64,000 nucleotides of DNA from Lysobacter sp. yr284. GTDB lineage: Bacteria; Pseudomonadota; Gammaproteobacteria; Xanthomonadales; Xanthomonadaceae. Location of the stretch: assembly GCF_900107375.1 (NCBI RefSeq), contig NZ_FNPT01000002.1, positions 182,690 to 246,689 on the forward strand, given 5' to 3'. A model generated the notes under the pieces. It was not told the DNA's origin. It searched no databases and saw only the letters and a list, made by a program, of their open reading frames with translations. Within the stretch, counting starts at the first letter, position 1. Every line of letters begins with the position of its first letter. Made by a program: the position numbers and the translations under genes. Positions 38,551 to 45,749 of the stretch are shown piece by piece.

Positions 38551-39231
38551 ATGAACGAGACCGCCATCCCCGACGTCGCCCTGGTCGACAACACCGAGCA
38601 GCGCACTCCGCTGGTGCTGGTGCTCGACTGCTCCGGCAGCATGACCGGCCCGCCGATGCAGCAGTTGAACGAAGGCCTGAAGCTGCTCGAGGACGAACTC
38701 AAGAGCGACGTGATCGCGGCCAAGCGGGTGCGCGTGCTGGTGGTGCGCTACGGCGGCTTCGACCAGGCCGAGCCGGCCGGCGACTGGTGCGACGCGATGG
38801 ACTTCACCGCGCCGGTGCTGGAAGCGGCGGGCACCACCCCGACCGGGCGCGCGATCGACCTGGCCCTGAGCGAGATCGAGAGCGAGAAGCAGCGCTTCAA
38901 GGCGGCCGGCGTGGCCTACACCCGTCCGTGGCTGTTCCTGATGTCCGACGGCGCCCCCACCGACGCGTGGGAGGCTTCGGCGCAGCGCGCGCGCGATGCG
39001 GAAACCGCCAACAAGGTGGCGATCTTCCCGATCGCGGTCGGGCAGGGCGACGAGCGCATCATGAGCCAGTTCAGCAGCAAGGGGCCGGGCGGGGTCAAGC
39101 GCCTGCAGGGGCTGCAGTTCCGCGAGCTGTTCCTGTGGCTGAGCGCGAGCATGCAGGTGGTCTCGCAGTCGCGTCCGGGCGGCGCTGCGCAGCTGCCTTC
39201 GACCGACACCTGGTCCTCGGTCCCGACCTGA
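38551..39231 (+). CDS. TerY-like vWA domain protein
   Basis: This 226-residue single-domain von Willebrand A protein has a complete MIDAS: DCSGS near residue 27-31, the threonine in GTTPTGRA and the aspartate in MSDGAPTDAW. It lacks signal and membrane segments. In the TerY-P triad a vWA protein, a PP2C phosphatase and a Ser/Thr kinase are co-encoded; all three occur here in that order within 3 kb. It likely provides a metal-dependent scaffold regulated by phosphorylation. AAGGGA precedes the ATG. First gene of the cluster. Confidence 0.88.
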   Translation: MNETAIPDVALVDNTEQRTPLVLVLDCSGSMTGPPMQQLNEGLKLLEDELKSDVIAAKRVRVLVVRYGGFDQAEPAGDWCDAMDFTAPVLEAAGTTPTGRAIDLALSEIESEKQRFKAAGVAYTRPWLFLMSDGAPTDAWEASAQRARDAETANKVAIFPIAVGQGDERIMSQFSSKGPGGVKRLQGLQFRELFLWLSASMQVVSQSRPGGAAQLPSTDTWSSVPT

Positions 39232-39242
39232 GCGGGGCGCGC

Positions 39243-39998
39243 ATGGGCTGGCGGATCTATGCCGCATCGGCGGTCGGCACCTCGCACCTGGACAAGGGCA
39301 TTCCCTGCCAGGACGCGTGCGCGTTCCACGTCGAGGGCGAATTGTTGGCCGCGGTGGTCTGCGACGGCGCCGGCTCGGCCGCGCGCAGCGACATCGGCGC
39401 GCGGCTGATCGCCGACGCGCTGGCGCGCGCGCTGGGCGAGCGGCTGGCGCGACAACCCGAACTGCTGGCGGGGCCGCGCGAGCGCTTCGCCGAGGCCGCG
39501 ATCGAGGCCGTCGCGCAGGCGCGCGCGGCGCTGGTCGAGCGCGCCGACGCCGACGGCCGCGCGCTCGGCGACTACGCCGCGACCGTGGTCGGCTACGCCG
39601 GCGACGCGCAGCGCGGCTGGTTCCTGCACATCGGCGACGGCATCGGCGTGGCCGAGGCCGCCGACGCCGCGGCGCCGGTGGTGTCGCTGCCGGCCAACGG
39701 CGAGTACGCCAACGAGACCTGGTTCGTCACCGGCGAAGGCTGGCGCGAGCAGTTGCGCCTGCTCGAAGTGCCGGCGCCGACCGCGCGCCTGGCGTTGATG
39801 TCCGACGGCGCGATGCCGTTCGCGATGGCGCGCGGCAACGCCGCGCTGTATGCGCCGTTCATCGATCCGGTGTCGCGCTACCTGGCCTCGGTGGACGAGG
39901 ACACCGGCAGCCGCGCGCTGCACGGCACCCTGGCCGATCCGCGCACGCACGGCATCACTTCCGACGACAAGACCCTGCTGATCGCGCTGCGGGGCTGA
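39243..39998 (+). CDS. PP2C-family serine/threonine phosphatase
   Basis: This 251-residue PP2C-like phosphatase has metal-ligand motifs CQDACAF, VCDGAGS, GDYAATVVGY, HIGDGIGV and LMSDGA, with the closing SDDKTLLIAL. All acid residues expected for the binuclear metal site are in place. It is cytoplasmic. It starts 11 bp after the vWA stop and ends 11 bp before the kinase start, a tight operon. It should reverse the kinase in the next gene. Confidence 0.88.
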   Translation: MGWRIYAASAVGTSHLDKGIPCQDACAFHVEGELLAAVVCDGAGSAARSDIGARLIADALARALGERLARQPELLAGPRERFAEAAIEAVAQARAALVERADADGRALGDYAATVVGYAGDAQRGWFLHIGDGIGVAEAADAAAPVVSLPANGEYANETWFVTGEGWREQLRLLEVPAPTARLALMSDGAMPFAMARGNAALYAPFIDPVSRYLASVDEDTGSRALHGTLADPRTHGITSDDKTLLIALRG

Positions 39999-40009
39999 GA
40001 ACGCCGGCG

Positions 40010-41512
40010 ATGAGCAGCCTCACCACCGGCAGTCCCATCCTCATCGGCTCGCGCGCCACGCGCCTGGGGCCGCTGATCAAGAGCGGCGGCGCCGGCAGCG
40101 TCTACCTGCTCGGCGACGATCCGCGCAGCGTGGCCAAGATCTACCACGCGCGGGTCGATCCGCCGAGCTACACCGACCGCATCGAGGCGATGCTGCAGCT
40201 GCGGCCGAAGCTGCCCGACCAGTACGAGGACGGCAAGCGCTACGTGCAGATCGCCTGGCCCGACGCGACCGTGCGCGATGCGCAGGGCCGCTTCGTCGGC
40301 TTCGCCATGCCGGCGCTGGACGTGGATGCCACCTCCGAGCTGGAGCAGATCCTGCAGGAGCGCCAGGCGCGCGCGGCCGGGCTGCCGGTCGGGCTCGGCC
40401 ACAAGGTCACCCTGGCGGCGAACCTGGCCTCGGTGCTGGCGGCGCTGCACGCGCAGCATCACTACGTGGTCGACCTCAAGCCGGTCAACCTGCGTTTCTA
40501 CCGCGCCTCGCTGTACATCGCGCTGCTGGATTGCGACGGTTTCAGCATCCAGGGCCGCGGCCGCCGCTTCCACGCGCCGCAGTACACGCCCGATTACCTG
40601 GCGCCGGAATACCAGGTGCGCCCGCTCGACGAGGCCGGCGAGGAAACCCAGGACCGCTTCGCCCTGGCGGTGGTGATCTTCCAGTTGCTCAACTTCGGCA
40701 TCCATCCCTACAGCGGCCGGCCCGCCTACGACCGGGTGCCGACCGACGTGCCCGGACGCATCCGCGAGCGCTGCTACGCCTATTCCCAGCGCGGCAACCC
40801 GATGATGGCGCCGAACCCGGTCAGCGGCCATGCGCTGATGCCGCGCGAGCTGCGCGACCTGTTCGACCGCGCCTTCGGCGAGGATCCTTCGCAGCGGCCG
40901 AGTTCGTCGCAGTGGAGCGAATGCCTGCGCGCCTACGCCCAGCCTTCGCGCGGGCTGATCGTGATCTGCGCCAACAACCGCGAGCACCAGCACTACCCCG
41001 GCCAGCCCTGCGCGGCCTGCGTGCGCCACGACCTGCTCAACGCCACCGCGCGCACCGCCGCGACGCGGCCGCGGCCGGGGCCGCACGCGCACGCGCCGCG
41101 GCCGCAGCCGCAGGCGCGCAGCTGGTGGCGCACCGCGCGTCCGGCCGCGCCGGCGCAAGCGGCGACGACCGCGGCGCCGCGGCTGCGGGTGGCGCGGCCG
41201 CAACCGCCGATGCAATGGAATCCCTACTACGCGCCGCCGGCCGGCCCGCCGGGCGCGCCGGCGCCGTCGCGCAGCGGTTGGCGCGCGCGCCTGGCCGGAC
41301 GCCTGCGCGCGCTGGCCGCGCTGGTCGCGCCGCTGGCGTTCGGCTATGGCGCCAGCCACGTGCAGCGCTTCTACGAGTCGCTGCGCACGGCCACGCGCAC
41401 GCCGCTGGACGGCTGGATGAACCTGATCCTGCTGACCTTCCTCGGCGCCGGCTTCGTCGCGCTGTGCTACGTGTTCGTGATCGCGATCCCGCGCCGGCTG
41501 GTGCGCGCATGA
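40010..41512 (+). CDS. Protein-kinase-like protein with zinc-binding and membrane C-terminus
   Basis: This 500-residue protein has a kinase-like domain with a Gly-rich loop (KSGGAGSVYL, 24-33) and K43 in VAKIYH. The catalytic loop is VVDLKPVNL (D155, K157, N160), the DFG position reads DCDGF (174-178), and an APE-like PDYLAPE follows (about 194-200). It ends near 320. A segment with H-x2-H-Y-x4-C-x2-C (REHQHYPGQPCAAC) may bind zinc. A Pro/Ala linker and two membrane helices follow. It is the kinase of the TerY-P triad, here anchored to the membrane. The next start overlaps its stop as ATGA. Confidence 0.82.
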   Translation: MSSLTTGSPILIGSRATRLGPLIKSGGAGSVYLLGDDPRSVAKIYHARVDPPSYTDRIEAMLQLRPKLPDQYEDGKRYVQIAWPDATVRDAQGRFVGFAMPALDVDATSELEQILQERQARAAGLPVGLGHKVTLAANLASVLAALHAQHHYVVDLKPVNLRFYRASLYIALLDCDGFSIQGRGRRFHAPQYTPDYLAPEYQVRPLDEAGEETQDRFALAVVIFQLLNFGIHPYSGRPAYDRVPTDVPGRIRERCYAYSQRGNPMMAPNPVSGHALMPRELRDLFDRAFGEDPSQRPSSSQWSECLRAYAQPSRGLIVICANNREHQHYPGQPCAACVRHDLLNATARTAATRPRPGPHAHAPRPQPQARSWWRTARPAAPAQAATTAAPRLRVARPQPPMQWNPYYAPPAGPPGAPAPSRSGWRARLAGRLRALAALVAPLAFGYGASHVQRFYESLRTATRTPLDGWMNLILLTFLGAGFVALCYVFVIAIPRRLVRA

Positions 41513-41853
41513 GCTGGCGCCGGCCCAACTACCGCTGGCACATGCGCGCGCCGACCCGCTTCCCGCTGGTCAAGTCGCTGGTGCTGGCGTTCTTCACCGT
41601 GCTGGTGCTGGCGCCGGCCACCGCCTGGGTGATGTCGCTGCCGATGTGGGCGATGGACACGCTGGGCTATCTGCTGGCCTCGTCGGTGCCGCCGCGCACG
41701 CGCTGGTTCGGCGCGGCGATGGTGCTGGCGGGGGTGCCGTCGCTGGCCGCGGTGGGCTGGCGGGCGTGGCGCGACCGCGACCTCGATGCCGGCGTGATGG
41801 CCGGGATCGCCGCGGCGATCTGGCTGGTGCTGACGACGATGATCCTGCGCTGA
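41509..41853 (+). CDS. Small membrane protein of the TerY-P cluster, 114 aa
   Basis: Three hydrophobic helices (starting near LVLAFFTVLVLAPATAW, MVLAGVPSLAAVGW and VMAGIAAAIWLVLTTMIL) with basic loops. It overlaps the kinase stop by four bases and so is translationally coupled. No family known. It may pair with the membrane segment of the kinase. Confidence 0.65.
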   Translation: MSWRRPNYRWHMRAPTRFPLVKSLVLAFFTVLVLAPATAWVMSLPMWAMDTLGYLLASSVPPRTRWFGAAMVLAGVPSLAAVGWRAWRDRDLDAGVMAGIAAAIWLVLTTMILR

Positions 41854-41904
41854 CGGCGCCGGCCGAAACGCGCCGGCGCCGCGTCGGGGCGCGACGATCG
41901 AACC

Positions 41905-42010
41905 GAAGCACCGGGCCTGAAAGCCCTCCCACAACCGCTGGGGAGGTCCGGTCAGCGGCGGCGCGCGTAGCGCGCACGTCCTTGTGGGAGGGCCTTCAGG
42001 CCCGGTGCTT
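41905..42010. repeat. REP-like inverted pair, GGGAGGGC family
   Basis: The arms gaagcaccgggcctgaaagc (from 41905) and ggccttcaggcccggtgctt (to 42010) can form a long hairpin. Same family as 3-90 and 61019-61124. Confidence 0.8.
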
Positions 42011-42112
42011 GCTGCGGATTCGGCGTGTTCGTTCGCGTTGCACACCTGGCCCTGCTGCGGCGCCAACGTCGCGCCGCTGTTCGCCTCGCTCATCCCCTGC
42101 ATCGTGCAAGCT

Positions 42113-42188
42113 CCGGCCGGTGCGCGTCGGCCCCCTGACTGACGCGCACCGGCCGGATCGCCGGGACCGGCTCCTGCAAGCCGGTCCC
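42113..42188. terminator. Two strong hairpins between convergent genes
   Basis: The first is a perfect 16-bp inverted repeat (ccggccggtgcgcgtc, 42113-42128, with 42141-42156; 12-base loop). The second is a perfect 10-bp one (gggaccggct, 42163-42172, with 42179-42188). They lie between the TerY-P cluster and a convergent gene and are the likely terminators. The rest of 41854-42325 holds only the REP pair. Confidence 0.6.
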
Positions 42189-42325
42189 CCATCGGCCCGG
42201 GGCGCGCCGCCCGTTGCAGGCGGAGGCGCCGGATGCGTTGCCTGGACCGCCCTGGGGTGGCGGTCGAAGCGGGCCGATGCTTGCTCCTTGCGGCCGGTCG
42301 CGACCGGCCGCGCTGTAGTTCGCCG

Positions 42326-43756
42326 TCAGCCTCCCGCGTTGGGCAGTTCGGCCACGGTCGCGCCGACGATGCTCGGCTTGCGCGAGGTGGTGGCGCCGGA
42401 AAACGTCTGCGTCGCCGGGTCCGCGCTCCAGCCGGCGGCGAGGCTGCCGCCTTCGGCCTCGAACACGAACGGCCCGATCCGCAGCCCGGTCGCGGCCTTG
42501 AACGGGTCGGCGAAGCGGCGGAAGGTCGAGGTGCTGGTGCGGATCGCGAACGAGGGCCGGTAGCCCACGCACACCCCGTTCTTCATCAAGCCGAAGAAGC
42601 CGCGCTCGCCGAACACCGGCTGGCCGCGGGTTTCCACGGTGTCGCCGCCGAAGGCGCTGTAGCCGGGCATGAACGGCCCGTCGATCATCGAGCGGGCGAA
42701 CTCGCCGTCGAACCACTCGCCCGGACGGATGGCGATGGTGTCCACCGCCTGGAAGTCCAGCGACAGCTCCAGCTTGTTGTCGAATTCGAATTCGTCGATG
42801 CGCTCCCAGCGGCCGTTGATGCGCACCTGCCAGAACAACTGGCGGATGCGGCCGCGGCGGCCGGCCCAGGTCTGGGCGAAGTCGTAGGGCGCCTCGCGGT
42901 TGCTGAAGCCCAGGGTGACCCCGGCCGGGCCGCGGCCGGATTCGACCTGCGCGACCCATTCGTCGCAACTGCGCGCCAGCCGCCAGTCCGGGACCTTGGG
43001 CATGCGGATCAGGTTGAGGTCGGACAGGCGCACGTGGAAGCGCTCGTCGCCGCAGCGGCGCTGGGCCTGGCCGAGCCCGGGCGACTGGCACTGCGCGGCC
43101 AGCGCGGCGTAGTGGGCCTGGGCCCGGTTCATCCCGGCCTGGGCGGCGACGATGCGCGCCTGATGGCCGCGCCCGCGCTCGCTGCCGAGCCACTGGGTGA
43201 AGCTGGGCTGGTTGTCCTCGACCTGGGCGGCGTAGGCCGAGGCGGCCGAGGCGCTGGCCAGGGTGTACTGGTTGGTGGCGGTGGTCAGCGCGTCGTCGGC
43301 GTCGTTGAGGTGCTGGCGCAGGCTGCGGTAGTCGGTCTGCGCCAGCGCGGTGTTGAGGAACTGCTGGTAGGCCTGGTGCACGGTGTCGCCGCTGGAGACG
43401 TAGGCGCCGATCGCGCTCCACTGCGGCGCGGTGGCGCAGAAGTCGTACTGGGCGGCGTGGACGAAGCCGGCCTGCGGGCACGGCCAGTCCCAGGGCACGC
43501 TGGGATAGATCAGCTGGAAGTCGTCCGGCGACAGGCCCATCGAATCGACCAGGGCGCGGTACAGCAGGCCCCAGGGTTTGTCGTCGAAGTCGGCGTTGGC
43601 GGCCAGGCCGGCGTCGAGCCGGGCGAGTTCCAGCAGGCGCCGGTCCTGGGCGCCGTGGCGGAACTGCGACAACGGGCCGGTCTCCTCGTCCTGCGCCTCC
43701 AGCGCCGGCGGCGACGCTTCGCCGACGTGGGAGTAAGGGGGCTCGAATTCGGACAT
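42326..43756 (-). CDS. Hypothetical protein, 476 aa
   Basis: A soluble protein without signal peptide. The N-terminal third is helical (LYRALVDSMGLSPDDFQLIYPS), and the middle has a long coiled-coil-like helix rich in Ala and Gln (LRQHLNDADDALTTATNQY). The C-terminal half is beta-rich with Trp/Phe/Gly (QLFWQVRINGRWERIDEFEF, GEWFDGEFARSMIDGPFMPG). I know no family for it. The sequence style recalls proteins that assemble on or sense lipid or protein surfaces, but no function is claimed. It is divergent from the RNase pair. Confidence 0.6.
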   Translation of the reverse strand: MSEFEPPYSHVGEASPPALEAQDEETGPLSQFRHGAQDRRLLELARLDAGLAANADFDDKPWGLLYRALVDSMGLSPDDFQLIYPSVPWDWPCPQAGFVHAAQYDFCATAPQWSAIGAYVSSGDTVHQAYQQFLNTALAQTDYRSLRQHLNDADDALTTATNQYTLASASAASAYAAQVEDNQPSFTQWLGSERGRGHQARIVAAQAGMNRAQAHYAALAAQCQSPGLGQAQRRCGDERFHVRLSDLNLIRMPKVPDWRLARSCDEWVAQVESGRGPAGVTLGFSNREAPYDFAQTWAGRRGRIRQLFWQVRINGRWERIDEFEFDNKLELSLDFQAVDTIAIRPGEWFDGEFARSMIDGPFMPGYSAFGGDTVETRGQPVFGERGFFGLMKNGVCVGYRPSFAIRTSTSTFRRFADPFKAATGLRIGPFVFEAEGGSLAAGWSADPATQTFSGATTSRKPSIVGATVAELPNAGG

Positions 43757-44257
43757 GGTGCGCTCCTGCCTGGCCTTGCGCGCCGCGGGCCGCGGGCCCG
43801 GTAGGGCGTCGAGGCGGCGGATCGCGGCGTGCGGCGATCCGTTGCCGCGCAGGCTGCGCGCCGGCCGGCAGGCGCGCCTTACGGCAACCTTACGGAGCGC
43901 GAAGCGCTTTTATTTCAATGGCTTGCGAATGCGTCGGCAGCGCCTTCGCGCGGCGGCCGGCAGCCCGCAGGCGGCCGCCGCGCGGCCCGCGGCCCAGGCT
44001 CACGGCTGCTTACCGCGCGCTCACCGCCGCCCTACCGGGCCTCACCGGCATCTGCGACCGGGGTCGCGAAGGGGCGCGACCGTAAGGTTGCCGGAAGGTG
44101 CCGGCGCGGCCGCGCGGCCAAGGTGGGGTCGCGGCCGTTGCCGCAGCTTCGCGCCGGCCGCCCCGCCTGGACGGGTCGGATCCGTCGGTCCGATCCGCGG
44201 GCCGGGCCGGCGCAGGCCCACCGTCTTGCGCACCTTTACTCCCGGAGAGAGAAACCC
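43757..44257. other. Divergent regulatory region with a distant inverted repeat
   Basis: A 13-bp perfect inverted repeat, ggcaaccttacgg (43883-43895) and ccgtaaggttgcc (44080-44092), is separated by 184 bp. A short hairpin agcgcgaagcgct followed by tttattt (43898-43917) resembles a terminator or attenuator on the plus strand. These suggest regulation of the RNase genes downstream. No gene is supported here. Confidence 0.45.
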
Positions 44258-44650
44258 ATGAACGCCACCCTCGTGAAGTGGTCGCTGACCGCCGCCCTCG
44301 CGCTCGCCGCCGTCCCGGCCCTGGCGGCCGAGCCGCTGCCGGCCTGCAAGGACCTGCCCAAGAACGTGCAGACCATGATCCGCGACTTCGACGTCTGCGC
44401 CCGCACCGCCGACCCGGCCAAGGCCTGCCTCAAGTCCAAGCTCAACGCCCGCGTCTACGACAACGCCCAGGGCCTGCTGCCGCCGCTGGGCGGGATCGGC
44501 GCGCAGTACTGGCGCGCCTCGCCGGCGCTGCTGGGTTCGCCGCAGGGCCTGGTCTACAACCTCGCCGTCGGCGCCAAGGGCAAGCCGATCAGCAAGCGCT
44601 ACTACACCGGCGACAACTTCAAGGCGTTCTGCGAGATCGCCGCCAAGTGA
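44258..44650 (+). CDS. Exported barnase-fold protein lacking catalytic residues
   Basis: This 130-residue protein has a signal peptide (1-24, ending ALAAE). The mature part aligns by eye with the barnase-like next gene: both have ACxxLPxx, VYDNAQGLLPP in place of VFSNNEGKLPN, YYTGDNFKAF in place of YYTPDHYANF, and four Cys in the same places (C30, C47, C57, C125). The barnase catalytic Glu, Arg and His positions hold R86, G97 and N120, so it should not cleave RNA. It could be a decoy, RNA binder or partner of the active copy. GGAGAGA precedes the ATG at 44258. Confidence 0.7.
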   Translation: MNATLVKWSLTAALALAAVPALAAEPLPACKDLPKNVQTMIRDFDVCARTADPAKACLKSKLNARVYDNAQGLLPPLGGIGAQYWRASPALLGSPQGLVYNLAVGAKGKPISKRYYTGDNFKAFCEIAAK

Positions 44651-44721
44651 CCCCCGCGCGGGCGGCGGCGCAGGCGCGCCGCCGTACCGCCGCGGTCCCA
44701 CCTTGTTCGAGGAGAACCGCC

Positions 44722-45105
44722 ATGAACTACGTCGATCGCGCCGCGTTCGCGCTGGGCCTGTGCCTGCTCGCCGGCAGCGCCGCCGCGGCCGCGCCGAAGG
44801 CCTGCACCAGCCTGCCGCCGGACATCAAGGAAGCCATGCGCACCATGTCGTTCTGCATCACCGCCACCGACCCGGTGGCCGAATGCGGGCGCAACGGCAT
44901 GGACGTGCAGGTCTTTTCCAACAACGAGGGCAAGCTGCCCAACGCCGGCCGCGGCCAGGTGTACTGGGAAGGCAAGATCCGCCAGGACACCGGCGCCGCC
45001 GGCCAGCGCCGGCTGGTGTACCTGGTCAACGACGGGACCAAGAAGGTGGTCGCGGCGCGCTACTACACGCCGGACCACTACGCGAATTTCTGCACGATCA
45101 ACTGA
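44722..45105 (+). CDS. Secreted barnase-family ribonuclease
   Basis: This 127-residue protein has a signal peptide (1-24). The mature domain matches the guanyl-specific microbial RNase family: VFSNNEGKLPN (64-74) mirrors the barnase substrate loop. The catalytic base E83 (YWEGKI), R97 (QRRLVY) and H119 (TPDHY) are all present in family spacing. Four Cys (C28, C45, C55, C124) imply two disulfides not found in barnase itself. It would cut RNA 3' of G outside the cytoplasm. It lies 71 bp after its inactive paralogue. No barstar-like inhibitor gene is recognised nearby. Confidence 0.8.
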   Translation: MNYVDRAAFALGLCLLAGSAAAAAPKACTSLPPDIKEAMRTMSFCITATDPVAECGRNGMDVQVFSNNEGKLPNAGRGQVYWEGKIRQDTGAAGQRRLVYLVNDGTKKVVAARYYTPDHYANFCTIN

Positions 45106-45167
45106 CGCCGGCGCCGGCGCGAGCGGCGGGCCGCGGCGCACGGCGCGGCGGCGCGGGCTGCCGTCGC

Positions 45168-45193
45168 GGCGGGCGGCGCGCGCGCCGCCCGCC
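45168..45193. terminator. Perfect GC palindrome between convergent genes
   Basis: A 26-base perfect palindrome (arm ggcgggcggcgcg) between genes ending at 45105 (+) and 45214 (-). Same arrangement as at 1429-1454 and 5919-5944. Confidence 0.5.
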
Positions 45194-45213
45194 CCAAGGC
45201 GCGGACGCGGGGC

Positions 45214-45732
45214 TTACTTGCCCTTGCCCTTGTTCTTGTTCGGGGTGATCTGCGGGTCGTTGCCGACCTGCGGATCGCAGGAGATCAGTTCCACGTCGTT
45301 GTAGTTGCTCTGGCGGTCGCGCACCAGCACGGTGAAGAAGATCAGCGTGGACACCGAGTTCTTGTTGAACAAGAAGACCTTGCGCACGTCCTTGTTGCCT
45401 TCCTTGTCGTACTCGAACTCCGGCTCGCCGATCTGCTTGAAGGCGTCGGAGGTCAGCACGTTGACGATCTCGAAACGCTCCTGGACCTGCGCCTGGAACG
45501 CGTACTCGATCCAGACCGGGCCGCCCTGGAAGGTCACCACGTCCGGGGCGAAGCTGTAGAAGTAGTGGCCCCGCCCGGCGTTGCCGCCGAAGCCGACGTG
45601 GGCCACGGTCAGCTCGATGCGGTGGGTCGGGTACTTGCTGTCGGGCTTGTGCGCCTTGTGCTTGCGCGCGTACTTGTCGGCGATCGCCGGCGCCGCCGGC
45701 TTGGCGGACTTGGCGGAGTCTTTCTTGGCCAT
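45214..45732 (-). CDS. Hypothetical protein co-transcribed with the STAND gene, 172 aa
   Basis: The Lys/Ala-rich, likely disordered N-terminus (AKKDSAKSAKPA) and C-terminus (NKNKGKGK) flank a beta-rich core (HRIELTVAHVGFGG, GHYFYSFAPDVVTFQGGPVWIEYAFQ, KVFLFNKNSVSTLIFFTVLVRDR). There is no signal peptide. It starts 17 bp after the STAND gene stop with AGGAAA about seven bases before the ATG, so it belongs to the same operon and may be the output or partner. No family recognised. Confidence 0.65.
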   Translation of the reverse strand: MAKKDSAKSAKPAAPAIADKYARKHKAHKPDSKYPTHRIELTVAHVGFGGNAGRGHYFYSFAPDVVTFQGGPVWIEYAFQAQVQERFEIVNVLTSDAFKQIGEPEFEYDKEGNKDVRKVFLFNKNSVSTLIFFTVLVRDRQSNYNDVELISCDPQVGNDPQITPNKNKGKGK

Positions 45733-45749
45733 GATGGGGTTTCCTGTGG

